55,839 nt of DNA, taken from positions 1 through 55,839 of the forward strand of contig JAUCBJ010000880.1 of NCBI GenBank assembly GCA_032718475.1, read 5' to 3'. Positions 1 to 13,800 of this stretch are shown one piece after another; position 1 is the stretch's first letter; each line of letters begins with the position of its first letter. Source of the DNA: Nemertoderma westbladi (Eukaryota; Xenacoelomorpha; Nemertodermatida; Nemertodermatidae). The position numbers and the translations under genes were made by a program. The notes beneath the pieces were generated by a model. That model had not been told where the DNA came from, did not search any database, and worked only from the letters and a program-made list of their open reading frames with translations.

Positions 1-625
1 TTCGCGCTAAAATTACTGGAGATGAGTGCCAGAATGGGACAACACGAAAACCCAAAGTTAAGTTTTTGGGCTCATACCTAAAAACCAACGTTAAACAAAA
101 ATGTATTATTAATTGATTTGGTGCATCCTGGTGTCGTTAATGGAAATGAGCAGGTTACAGTGACATGTAATTCTGACCAAATCAATAAACGAGAGTCAAT
201 ATTACAAGTTACTATTTGCTGGTAATAAATATATTTATGGTAAGAAATATATTTTCTGTAGAAATAAAACTACTGTAGGCAACACCTAACGCTAATTAAG
301 TAACATAGTATCATAAAGGACCCCTTTATAAATAAGCTACAGCTTTAGGGGTAATACGATATGTTACGTTGGACATTACCTATTATAATATTGTCACAGT
401 ATTACATAATGTGAGATAATAATTTCACAAACTAATTGTAACTATTAATTAAGTAAACAAGTTAAGAAAACTGGTAATTCCGGTGAAATTCCGGCCGGAA
501 TTGACCCCATTCCGGCAATTCCGGCCGGAACCGGAAGCTAGCAAAAACCGCCGGATTTCCAGCCGAAACGGAATTCCGGGATATCCCTAGTTGTCATTAA
601 AGTTACTGTAGCCACTGAAAACACA
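1..625. other. TMEM104 intron 4 sequence (start only), with a CCGG-rich block
   Basis: This stretch lies downstream of exon 4 on the minus strand, so it is the start of intron 4. It is AT-rich and shows no recognisable exon of the rest of TMEM104. A frame near 20-80 on the minus strand is open after a TAG, but its translation does not resemble the family. Positions about 474-580 are unlike the rest: they carry many CCGG and GGCCGG words, including the palindrome ATTCCGGCCGGAAT, as a small block of imperfect inverted repeats. Its nature is unknown. Confidence 0.4.
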
Positions 626-671
626 AACTTACTGGTAACTAACCAGGCAACTTACTGGTAACTAACCAGGC
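626..671. repeat. 23-bp tandem duplication across the exon 4 splice donor
   Basis: Positions 626-648 and 649-671 are two perfect copies of a 23-bp unit, followed by the first bases of a third. On the minus strand each copy carries TG/GTTAGT (donor GT at 666-665 and at 643-642) and a second donor-like CCA/GTAAGT. The duplication therefore creates alternative 5' splice sites 23 nt apart at the end of exon 4. Confidence 0.85.
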
Positions 672-797
672 AACATCTCTCATACTCTTCGGAATGGCTA
701 CGGCGTAGATGCTGAGATCTCCGTAGAGATAGATTGCCAACGACGCGTAGAAGAATAATATCCCGAAACGATTAAAGAACATCCTCGCCATATCGCC
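667..797 (-). CDS. TMEM104: TMEM104 orthologue, exon 4 (internal)
   Basis: This exon encodes about 43 residues starting GDMARMFFNRFG and containing YLYGDLSIYAVAIP. These match the vertebrate TMEM104 segment that follows the first cytoplasmic loop (GQMASMFFNKVG, YLYGDLAIYAAAVP). The acceptor is a good match: a pyrimidine-rich run ending in CAG (800-798), then GGC in phase 0, which fits exon 3 ending in phase 0. The end is placed at TG/GTTAGT (667/666) because a split TG-N codon gives the Cys expected from the human VTC. Two tandem donor copies leave the exact end uncertain. The segment is one hydrophobic helix (FYASLAIYLYGDLSIYAVA). The rest of the gene lies beyond position 1. Confidence 0.82.
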
Positions 798-837
798 CTG
801 AGTAGGAAGTAAATAATACAACTTCGTATTATAGTGG

Positions 838-1015
838 TTGTAGTAGTGGTCACCTAGTTTGTTGTAGAGGTTAAATCGGTTGCATTGAAGTCGTGGGTTC
901 GACCCCCGCATGAGTCAGGGTAGTTTTCGTTTCGGCGTTCGAATGCTTTGAAGAGAACAGCCAAGGCGCACCTCTGCCTTGTTTGTACAATTGCTATTTG
1001 GAACTTCACAAAAAC
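838..1015 (+). mobile_element. Possible tRNA-derived SINE in intron 3
   Basis: GGTTCGACCCC (896-906) is a good pol III B box. TTGTTGTAGAGG (859-870) is a weak A-box match 37 bp upstream, shorter than usual in a tRNA. A non-tRNA tail with a small hairpin (AAGGC...GCCTT, about 963-981) follows. The cloverleaf cannot be completed, so this is a SINE-like relic rather than a tRNA gene. No terminal repeat or target duplication was seen. Confidence 0.4.
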
Positions 1016-1859
1016 TATAATAATTAAGTTAACCTACTACATGTGCGTGATAAGTACTCGCAGCGTTTAGTTAGTTAGAATCCCCTACATGACCCACCAT
1101 TTAGTTAGTTAGAATCCCCTACATGACCCACCATTTAGTTAGTTAGAATCCCCTACATGACCCACCATTTAGTTAGTTAGAATCCCCTACATGACCCACC
1201 ATTTAGTTAGTTAGAATCCCCTACATGACCCACCATTTAGTTAGTTAGAATCCCCTACATGACCCACCATTTAGTTAGTTAGAATCCCCTACATGACCCA
1301 CCATTTAGTTAGTTAGAATCCCCTACATGACCCACCATTTAGTTAGTTAGAATCCCCTACATGACCCACCATTTAGTTAGTTAGAATCCCCTACATGACC
1401 CGCCATTTAGTTAGTTAGAATCCCCTACATGACCCACCATTTAGTTAGTTAGAATCCCCTACATGACCCACCATTTAGTTAGTTAGAATCCCCTACATGA
1501 CCCACCATTTAGTTAGTTAGAATCCCCTACATGACCCACCATTTAGTTAGTTAGAATCCCCTACATGACCCACCATTTAGTTAGTTAGAATCCCCTACAT
1601 GACCCACCATTTAGTTAGTTAGAATCCCCTACATGACCCACCATTTAGTTAGTTAGAATCCCCTACATGACCCACCATTTAGTTAGTTAGAATCCCCTAC
1701 ATGACCCACCATTTAGTTAGTTAGAATCCCCTACATGACCCACCATTTAGTTAGTTAGAATCCCCTACATGACCCGCCATTTAGTTAGTTAGAATCCCCT
1801 ACATGACCCACCATTTAGTTAGTTAGAATCCCCTACATGACCCACCATTTAGTTTGTTA

Positions 1860-4800
1860 GAATCCCCTACATGACCCACCATTTAGTTAGTTAGAATCCC
1901 CTACATGACCCACCATTTAGTTAGTTAGAATCCCCTACATGACCCACCATTTAGTTAGTTAGAATCCCCTACATGACCCACCATTTAGTTAGTTAGAATC
2001 CCCTACATGACCCACCATTTAGTTAGTTAGAATCCCCTACATGACCCACCATTTAGTTAGTTAGAATCCCCTACATGACCCACCATTTAGTTAGTTAGAA
2101 TCCCCTACATGACCCACCATTTAGTTAGTTAGAATCCCCTACATGACCCACCATTTAGTTAGTTAGAATCCCCTACATGACCCACCATTTAGTTAGTTAG
2201 AATCCCCTACATGACCCACCATTTAGTTAGTTAGAATCCCCTACATGACCCACCATTTAGTTAGTTAGAATCCCCTACATGACCCACCATTTAGTTAGTT
2301 AGAATCCCCTACATGACCCACCATTTAGTTAGTTAGAATCCCCTACATGACCCACCATTTAGTTAGTTAGAATCCCCTACATGACCCACCATTTAGTTAG
2401 TTAGAATCCCCTACATGACCCACCATTTAGTTAGTTAGAATCCCCTACATGACCCACCATTTAGTTAGTTAGAATCCCCTACATGACCCACCATTTAGTT
2501 AGTTAGAATCCCCTACATGACCCACCATTTAGTTAGTTAGAATCCCCTACATGACCCACCATTTAGTTAGTTAGAATCCCCTACATGACCCACCATTTAG
2601 TTAGTTAGAATCCCCTACATGACCCACCATTTAGTTAGTTAGAATCCCCTACATGACCCACCATTTAGTTAGTTAGAATCCCCTACATGACCCACCATTT
2701 AGTTAGTTAGAATCCCCTACATGACCCACCATTTAGTTAGTTAGAATCCCCTACATGACCCACCATTTAGTTAGTTAGAATCCCCTACATGACCCACCAT
2801 TTAGTTAGTTAGAATCCCCTACATGACCCACCATTTAGTTAGTTAGAATCCCCTACATGACCCACCATTTAGTTAGTTAGAATCCCCTACATGACCCACC
2901 ATTTAGTTAGTTAGAATCCCCTACATGACCCACCATTTAGTTAGTTAGAATCCCCTACATGACCCACCATTTAGTTAGTTAGAATCCCCTACATGACCCA
3001 CCATTTAGTTAGTTAGAATCCCCTACATGACCCACCATTTAGTTAGTTAGAATCCCCTACATGACCCACCATTTAGTTAGTTAGAATCCCCTACATGACC
3101 CACCATTTAGTTAGTTAGAATCCCCTACATGACCCACCATTTAGTTAGTTAGAATCCCCTACATGACCCACCATTTAGTTAGTTAGAATCCCCTACATGA
3201 CCCACCATTTAGTTAGTTAGAATCCCCTACATGACCCACCATTTAGTTAGTTAGAATCCCCTACATGACCCACCATTTAGTTAGTTAGAATCCCCTACAT
3301 GACCCACCATTTAGTTAGTTAGAATCCCCTACATGACCCACCATTTAGTTAGTTAGAATCCCCTACATGACCCACCATTTAGTTAGTTAGAATCCCCTAC
3401 ATGACCCACCATTTAGTTAGTTAGAATCCCCTACATGACCCACCATTTAGTTAGTTAGAATCCCCTACATGACCCACCATTTAGTTAGTTAGAATCCCCT
3501 ACATGACCCACCATTTAGTTAGTTAGAATCCCCTACATGACCCACCATTTAGTTAGTTAGAATCCCCTACATGACCCACCATTTAGTTAGTTAGAATCCC
3601 CTACATGACCCACCATTTAGTTAGTTAGAATCCCCTACATGACCCACCATTTAGTTAGTTAGAATCCCCTACATGACCCACCATTTAGTTAGTTAGAATC
3701 CCCTACATGACCCACCATTTAGTTAGTTAGAATCCCCTACATGACCCACCATTTAGTTAGTTAGAATCCCCTACATGACCCACCATTTAGTTAGTTAGAA
3801 TCCCCTACATGACCCACCATTTAGTTAGTTAGAATCCCCTACATGACCCACCATTTAGTTAGTTAGAATCCCCTACATGACCCACCATTTAGTTAGTTAG
3901 AATCCCCTACATGACCCACCATTTAGTTAGTTAGAATCCCCTACATGACCCACCATTTAGTTAGTTAGAATCCCCTACATGACCCACCATTTAGTTAGTT
4001 AGAATCCCCTACATGACCCACCATTTAGTTAGTTAGAATCCCCTACATGACCCACCATTTAGTTAGTTAGAATCCCCTACATGACCCACCATTTAGTTAG
4101 TTAGAATCCCCTACATGACCCACCATTTAGTTAGTTAGAATCCCCTACATGACCCACCATTTAGTTAGTTAGAATCCCCTACATGACCCACCATTTAGTT
4201 AGTTAGAATCCCCTACATGACCCACCATTTAGTTAGTTAGAATCCCCTACATGACCCACCATTTAGTTAGTTAGAATCCCCTACATGACCCACCATTTAG
4301 TTAGTTAGAATCCCCTACATGACCCACCATTTAGTTAGTTAGAATCCCCTACATGACCCACCATTTAGTTAGTTAGAATCCCCTACATGACCCACCATTT
4401 AGTTAGTTAGAATCCCCTACATGACCCACCATTTAGTTAGTTAGAATCCCCTACATGACCCACCATTTAGTTAGTTAGAATCCCCTACATGACCCACCAT
4501 TTAGTTAGTTAGAATCCCCTACATGACCCACCATTTAGTTAGTTAGAATCCCCTACATGACCCACCATTTAGTTAGTTAGAATCCCCTACATGACCCACC
4601 ATTTAGTTAGTTAGAATCCCCTACATGACCCACCATTTAGTTAGTTAGAATCCCCTACATGACCCACCATTTAGTTAGTTAGAATCCCCTACATGACCCA
4701 CCATTTAGTTAGTTAGAATCCCCTACATGACCCACCATTTAGTTAGTTAGAATCCCCTACATGACCCACCATTTAGTTAGTTAGAATCCCCTACATGACC

Positions 4801-7800
4801 CACCATTTAGTTAGTTAGAATCCCCTACATGACCCACCATTTAGTTAGTTAGAATCCCCTACATGACCCACCATTTAGTTAGTTAGAATCCCCTACATGA
4901 CCCACCATTTAGTTAGTTAGAATCCCCTACATGACCCACCATTTAGTTAGTTAGAATCCCCTACATGACCCACCATTTAGTTAGTTAGAATCCCCTACAT
5001 GACCCACCATTTAGTTAGTTAGAATCCCCTACATGACCCACCATTTAGTTAGTTAGAATCCCCTACATGACCCACCATTTAGTTAGTTAGAATCCCCTAC
5101 ATGACCCACCATTTAGTTAGTTAGAATCCCCTACATGACCCACCATTTAGTTAGTTAGAATCCCCTACATGACCCACCATTTAGTTAGTTAGAATCCCCT
5201 ACATGACCCACCATTTAGTTAGTTAGAATCCCCTACATGACCCACCATTTAGTTAGTTAGAATCCCCTACATGACCCACCATTTAGTTAGTTAGAATCCC
5301 CTACATGACCCACCATTTAGTTAGTTAGAATCCCCTACATGACCCACCATTTAGTTAGTTAGAATCCCCTACATGACCCACCATTTAGTTAGTTAGAATC
5401 CCCTACATGACCCACCATTTAGTTAGTTAGAATCCCCTACATGACCCACCATTTAGTTAGTTAGAATCCCCTACATGACCCACCATTTAGTTAGTTAGAA
5501 TCCCCTACATGACCCACCATTTAGTTAGTTAGAATCCCCTACATGACCCACCATTTAGTTAGTTAGAATCCCCTACATGACCCACCATTTAGTTAGTTAG
5601 AATCCCCTACATGACCCACCATTTAGTTAGTTAGAATCCCCTACATGACCCACCATTTAGTTAGTTAGAATCCCCTACATGACCCACCATTTAGTTAGTT
5701 AGAATCCCCTACATGACCCACCATTTAGTTAGTTAGAATCCCCTACATGACCCACCATTTAGTTAGTTAGAATCCCCTACATGACCCACCATTTAGTTAG
5801 TTAGAATCCCCTACATGACCCACCATTTAGTTAGTTAGAATCCCCTACATGACCCACCATTTAGTTAGTTAGAATCCCCTACATGACCCACCATTTAGTT
5901 AGTTAGAATCCCCTACATGACCCACCATTTAGTTAGTTAGAATCCCCTACATGACCCACCATTTAGTTAGTTAGAATCCCCTACATGACCCACCATTTAG
6001 TTAGTTAGAATCCCCTACATGACCCACCATTTAGTTAGTTAGAATCCCCTACATGACCCACCATTTAGTTAGTTAGAATCCCCTACATGACCCACCATTT
6101 AGTTAGTTAGAATCCCCTACATGACCCACCATTTAGTTAGTTAGAATCCCCTACATGACCCACCATTTAGTTAGTTAGAATCCCCTACATGACCCACCAT
6201 TTAGTTAGTTAGAATCCCCTACATGACCCACCATTTAGTTAGTTAGAATCCCCTACATGACCCACCATTTAGTTAGTTAGAATCCCCTACATGACCCACC
6301 ATTTAGTTAGTTAGAATCCCCTACATGACCCACCATTTAGTTAGTTAGAATCCCCTACATGACCCACCATTTAGTTAGTTAGAATCCCCTACATGACCCA
6401 CCATTTAGTTAGTTAGAATCCCCTACATGACCCACCATTTAGTTAGTTAGAATCCCCTACATGACCCACCATTTAGTTAGTTAGAATCCCCTACATGACC
6501 CACCATTTAGTTAGTTAGAATCCCCTACATGACCCACCATTTAGTTAGTTAGAATCCCCTACATGACCCACCATTTAGTTAGTTAGAATCCCCTACATGA
6601 CCCACCATTTAGTTAGTTAGAATCCCCTACATGACCCACCATTTAGTTAGTTAGAATCCCCTACATGACCCACCATTTAGTTAGTTAGAATCCCCTACAT
6701 GACCCACCATTTAGTTAGTTAGAATCCCCTACATGACCCACCATTTAGTTAGTTAGAATCCCCTACATGACCCACCATTTAGTTAGTTAGAATCCCCTAC
6801 ATGACCCACCATTTAGTTAGTTAGAATCCCCTACATGACCCACCATTTAGTTAGTTAGAATCCCCTACATGACCCACCATTTAGTTAGTTAGAATCCCCT
6901 ACATGACCCACCATTTAGTTAGTTAGAATCCCCTACATGACCCACCATTTAGTTAGTTAGAATCCCCTACATGACCCACCATTTAGTTAGTTAGAATCCC
7001 CTACATGACCCACCATTTAGTTAGTTAGAATCCCCTACATGACCCACCATTTAGTTAGTTAGAATCCCCTACATGACCCACCATTTAGTTAGTTAGAATC
7101 CCCTACATGACCCACCATTTAGTTAGTTAGAATCCCCTACATGACCCACCATTTAGTTAGTTAGAATCCCCTACATGACCCACCATTTAGTTAGTTAGAA
7201 TCCCCTACATGACCCACCATTTAGTTAGTTAGAATCCCCTACATGACCCACCATTTAGTTAGTTAGAATCCCCTACATGACCCACCATTTAGTTAGTTAG
7301 AATCCCCTACATGACCCACCATTTAGTTAGTTAGAATCCCCTACATGACCCACCATTTAGTTAGTTAGAATCCCCTACATGACCCACCATTTAGTTAGTT
7401 AGAATCCCCTACATGACCCACCATTTAGTTAGTTAGAATCCCCTACATGACCCACCATTTAGTTAGTTAGAATCCCCTACATGACCCACCATTTAGTTAG
7501 TTAGAATCCCCTACATGACCCACCATTTAGTTAGTTAGAATCCCCTACATGACCCACCATTTAGTTAGTTAGAATCCCCTACATGACCCACCATTTAGTT
7601 AGTTAGAATCCCCTACATGACCCACCATTTAGTTAGTTAGAATCCCCTACATGACCCACCATTTAGTTAGTTAGAATCCCCTACATGACCCACCATTTAG
7701 TTAGTTAGAATCCCCTACATGACCCACCATTTAGTTAGTTAGAATCCCCTACATGACCCACCATTTAGTTAGTTAGAATCCCCTACATGACCCACCATTT

Positions 7801-7880
7801 AGTTAGTTAGAATCCCCTACATGACCCACCATTTAGTTAGTTAGAATCCCCTACATGACCCACCATTTAGTTAGTTAGAA
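1860..7880. repeat. Nearly invariant block of the minisatellite (about 177 units)
   Basis: From just after the AGTTTGTTAG variant near 1855 to the first CACCTAC variant near 7882 I see no substitutions between units over about 6 kb. This contrasts sharply with the variant-rich remainder. It indicates very recent amplification or homogenisation. An assembly-copied stretch is the main alternative. Confidence 0.85.
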
Positions 7881-10800
7881 TCACCTACATGACCCACCAT
7901 TTAGTTAGTTAGAATCCCCTACATGACCCACCATTTAGTTAGTTAGAATCCCCTACATGACCCACCATTTAGTTAGATAGAATCCCCTACATTTCCCACC
8001 ATTTAGTTAGTTAGAATCCCCTACATGACCCACCATTTAGTTAGTTAGAATCCCCTACATGACCCACCATTTAGTTAGTTAGAATCCCCTACATGACCCA
8101 CCATTTAGTTAGTTAGAATCCCCTACATGACCCACCATTTAGTTAGTTAGAATCACCTACATGACCCACCATTTAGTTAGTTAGAATCCCCTACATGACC
8201 CACCATTTAGTTAGTTAGAATCACCTACATGACCCACCATTTAGTTAGTTAGAATCACCTACATGAACCACCATTTAGTTAGTTAGAATCACCTACATGA
8301 CCCACCATTTAGTTAGTTAGAATCCCCTACATGACCCACCATTTAGTTAGTTAGAATCCCCTACATGACCCACCATTTAGTTAGTTAGAATCCCCTACAT
8401 GACCCACCATTTAGTTAGTTAGAATCCCCTACATGACCCACCATTTAGTTAGTTAGAATCCCCTACATGACCCACCATTTAGTTAGTTAGAATCACCTAC
8501 ATGAACCACCATTTAGTTAGTTAGAATCACCTACATGACCCACCATTTAGTTGGTTAGAATCCCCTACATGAACCACCATTTAGTTAGTTAGAATCCCCT
8601 ACATGAACCACCATTTAGTTAGTTAGAATCCCCTACATGACCCACCATTTAGTTAGTTAGAATCACCTACATGACCCACCATTTAGTTAGTTAGAATCAC
8701 CTACATGACCCACCATTTAGTTAGTTAGAATCACCTACATGAACCACCATTTAGTTAGTTAGAATCACCTACATGACCCACCATTTAGTTAGTTAGAATA
8801 CCCTACATGAGCCACCATTTAGTTAGTTAGAATCCCCTACATGACCCACCATTTAGTTAGTTAGAATCCCCTACATGACCCACCATTTAGTTAGTTAGAA
8901 TCCCCTACATGACCCACCATTTAGTTAGTTAGAATCACCTACATGACCCACCATTTAGTTAGTTAGAATCACCTACATGAACCACCATTTAGTTAGTTAG
9001 AATCACCTACATGACCCACCATTTAGTTAGTTAGAATCCCCTACATGACCCACCATTTAGTTAGTTAGAATCCCCTACATGACCCACCATTTAGTTAGTT
9101 AGAATCACCTACATGAACCACCATTTAGTTAGTTAGAATCACCTACATGACCCACCATTTAGTTAGTTAGAATCCCCCACATGACCCGCCATTTAGTTAG
9201 TTAGAATCACCTACATGACCCACCATTTAGTTAGTTAGAATCACCTACATGAACCACCATTTAGTTAGTTAGAATCACCTACATGACCCACCATTTAGTT
9301 AGTTAGAATCCCCTACATGACCCACCATTTAGTTAGTTAGAATCCCCTACATGACCCACCATTTAGTTAGTTAGAATCACCTACATGAACCACCATTTAG
9401 TTAGTTAGAATCACCTACATGACCCACCATTTAGTTGGTTAGAATCCCCTACATGAACCACCATTTAGTTAGTTAGAATCCCCTACATGACCCACCATTT
9501 AGTTAGTTAGAATCCCCTACATGACCCGCCATTTAGTTAGTTAGAATCCCCTACATGACCCACCATTTAGTTAGTTAGAATCCCCTACATGACCCACCAT
9601 TTAGTTAGTTAGAATCCCCTACATGACCCACCATTTAGTTAGTTAGAATCACCTACATGACCCACCATTTAGTTAGTTAGAATCCCCTACATGACCCACC
9701 ATTTAGTTAGTTAGAATCCCCTACATGACCCACCATTTAGTTAGTTAGAATCCCCTACATGACCCACCATTTAGTTAGTTAGAATCCCCTACATGACCCA
9801 CCATTTAGTTAGTTAGAATCCCCTACATGAACCACCATTTAGTTAGTTAGAATCCCCTACATGACCCACCATTTAGTTAGTTAGAATCCCCTACATGACC
9901 CGCCATTTAGTTAGTTAGAATCCCCTACATGACCCACCATTTAGTTAGTTAGAATCCCCTACATGACCCACCATTTAGTTGGTTAGAATCCCCTACATGA
10001 CCCACCATTTAGTTAGTTAGAATCCCCTACATGACCCACCATTTACTTAGTTAGAATCCCCTACATGACCCACCATTTAGTTAGTTAGAATCACCTACAT
10101 GACCCACCATTTAGTTAGTTAGAATCCCCTACATGACCCACCATTTAGTTAGTTAGAATCCCCTACATGACCCACCATTTAGTTAGTTAGAATCCCCTAC
10201 ATGAACCACCATTTAGTTAGTTAGAATCCCCTACATGACCCACCATTTAGTTAGTTAGAATCCCCTACATGACCCACCATTTAGTTAGTTAGAATCCCCT
10301 ACATGACCCACCATTTAGTTAGTTAGAATCCCCTACATGACCCACCATTTACTTAGTTAGAATCCCCTACATGACCCACCATTTACTTAGTTAGAATCCC
10401 CTACATGACCCACCATTTAGTTAGTTAGAATCCCCTACATGACCCACCATTTAGTTAGTTAGAATCCCCCACATGACCCGCCATTTAGTTAGTTAGAATC
10501 CCCTACATGACCCACCATTTAGTTAGTTAGAATCCCCTACATGACCCACCATTTAGTTAGTTAGAATCCCCTACATGACCCACCATTTACTTAGTTAGAA
10601 TCCCCTACATGACCCACCATTTAGTTAGTTAGAATCCCCTACATGACCCACCATTTAGTTAGTTAGAATCCCCTACATGACCCACCATTTAGTTAGTTAG
10701 AATCCCCTACATGACCCACCATTTAGTTAGTTAGAATCCCCTACATGACCCACCATTTAGTTAGTTAGAATCCCCTACATGACCCACCATTTAGTTAGTT

Positions 10801-13800
10801 AGAATCCCCTACATGACCCGCCATTTAGTTAGTTAGAATCCCCTACATGACCCACCATTTAGTTAGTTAGAATCCCCTACATGACCCACCATTTAGTTAG
10901 TTAGAATCCCCTACATGACCCACCATTTAGTTAGTTAGAATCCCCTACATGACCCACCATTTAGTTAGTTAGAATCCCCTACATGACCCACCATTTAGTT
11001 AGTTAGAATCCCCTACATGACCCACCATTTAGTTAGTTAGAATCACCTACATGACCCACCATTTAGTTAGTTAGAATCCCCTACATGACCCACCATTTAG
11101 TTAGTTAGAATCCCCTACATGACCCACCATTTAGTTAGATAGAATCCCCTACATTTCCCACCATTTAGTTAGTTAGAATCCCCTACATGACCCACCATTT
11201 AGTTAGTTAGAATCCCCTACATGACCCACCATTTAGTTAGTTAGAATCCCCTACATGACCCACCATTTAGTTAGTTAGAATCCCCTACATGACCCACCAT
11301 TTAGTTAGTTAGAATCACCTACATGACCCACCATTTAGTTAGTTAGAATCCCCTACATGACCCACCATTTAGTTAGTTAGAATCACCTACATGACCCACC
11401 ATTTAGTTAGTTAGAATCACCTACATGAACCACCATTTAGTTAGTTAGAATCACCTACATGACCCACCATTTAGTTAGTTAGAATCCCCTACATGACCCA
11501 CCATTTAGTTAGTTAGAATCCCCTACATGACCCACCATTTAGTTAGTTAGAATCCCCTACATGACCCACCATTTAGTTAGTTAGAATCCCCTACATGACC
11601 CACCATTTAGTTAGTTAGAATCCCCTACATGACCCACCATTTAGTTAGTTAGAATCACCTACATGAACCACCATTTAGTTAGTTAGAATCACCTACATGA
11701 CCCACCATTTAGTTGGTTAGAATCCCCTACATGAACCACCATTTAGTTAGTTAGAATCCCCTACATGAACCACCATTTAGTTAGTTAGAATCCCCTACAT
11801 GACCCACCATTTAGTTAGTTAGAATCACCTACATGACCCACCATTTAGTTAGTTAGAATCACCTACATGACCCACCATTTAGTTAGTTAGAATCACCTAC
11901 ATGAACCACCATTTAGTTAGTTAGAATCACCTACATGACCCACCATTTAGTTAGTTAGAATACCCCACATGAGCCACCATTTAGTTAGTTAGAATCCCCT
12001 ACATGACCCACCATTTAGTTAGTTAGAATCCCCTACATGACCCACCATTTAGTTAGTTAGAATCCCCTACATGACCCACCATTTAGTTAGTTAGAATCAC
12101 CTACATGACCCACCATTTAGTTAGTTAGAATCACCTACATGAACCACCATTTAGTTAGTTAGAATCACCTACATGACCCACCATTTAGTTAGTTAGAATC
12201 CCCTACATGACCCACCATTTAGTTAGTTAGAATCCCCTACATGACCCACCATTTAGTTAGTTAGAATCACCTACATGAACCACCATTTAGTTAGTTAGAA
12301 TCACCTACATGACCCACCATTTAGTTAGTTAGAATCCCCCACATGACCCGCCATTTAGTTAGTTAGAATCACCTACATGACCCACCATTTAGTTAGTTAG
12401 AATCACCTACATGAACCACCATTTAGTTAGTTAGAATCACCTACATGACCCACCATTTAGTTAGTTAGAATCCCCTACATGACCCACCATTTAGTTAGTT
12501 AGAATCCCCTACATGACCCACCATTTAGTTAGTTAGAATCACCTACATGAACCACCATTTAGTTAGTTAGAATCACCTACATGACCCACCATTTAGTTGG
12601 TTAGAATCCCCTACATGAACCACCATTTAGTTAGTTAGAATCCCCTACATGACCCACCATTTAGTTAGTTAGAATCCCCTACATGACCCGCCATTTAGTT
12701 AGTTAGAATCCCCTACATGACCCACCATTTAGTTAGTTAGAATCCCCTACATGACCCACCATTTAGTTAGTTAGAATCCCCTACATGACCCACCATTTAG
12801 TTAGTTAGAATCACCTACATGACCCACCATTTAGTTAGTTAGAATCCCCTACATGACCCACCATTTAGTTAGTTAGAATCCCCTACATGACCCACCATTT
12901 AGTTAGTTAGAATCCCCTACATGACCCACCATTTAGTTAGTTAGAATCCCCTACATGACCCACCATTTAGTTAGTTAGAATCCCCTACATGAACCACCAT
13001 TTAGTTAGTTAGAATCCCCTACATGACCCACCATTTAGTTAGTTAGAATCCCCTACATGACCCGCCATTTAGTTAGTTAGAATCCCCTACATGACCCACC
13101 ATTTAGTTAGTTAGAATCCCCTACATGACCCACCATTTAGTTGGTTAGAATCCCCTACATGACCCACCATTTAGTTAGTTAGAATCCCCTACATGACCCA
13201 CCATTTACTTAGTTAGAATCCCCTACATGACCCACCATTTAGTTAGTTAGAATCACCTACATGACCCACCATTTAGTTAGTTAGAATCCCCTACATGACC
13301 CACCATTTAGTTAGTTAGAATCCCCTACATGACCCACCATTTAGTTAGTTAGAATCCCCTACATGAACCACCATTTAGTTAGTTAGAATCCCCTACATGA
13401 CCCACCATTTAGTTAGTTAGAATCCCCTACATGACCCACCATTTAGTTAGTTAGAATCCCCTACATGACCCACCATTTAGTTAGTTAGAATCCCCTACAT
13501 GACCCACCATTTACTTAGTTAGAATCCCCTACATGACCCACCATTTACTTAGTTAGAATCCCCTACATGACCCACCATTTAGTTAGTTAGAATCCCCTAC
13601 ATGACCCACCATTTAGTTAGTTAGAATCCCCCACATGACCCGCCATTTAGTTAGTTAGAATCCCCTACATGACCCACCATTTAGTTAGTTAGAATCCCCT
13701 ACATGACCCACCATTTAGTTAGTTAGAATCCCCTACATGACCCACCATTTACTTAGTTAGAATCCCCTACATGACCCACCATTTAGTTAGTTAGAATCCC

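Noticed and set aside
20-85. Possible next TMEM104 exon on the minus strand
   Set aside because: It is open and preceded by TAG, but its translation does not match the expected helix-3/4 segment.
890-911. Complete tRNA gene
   Set aside because: Only the T-arm/B-box region is convincing; no acceptor stem or anticodon arm could be folded.
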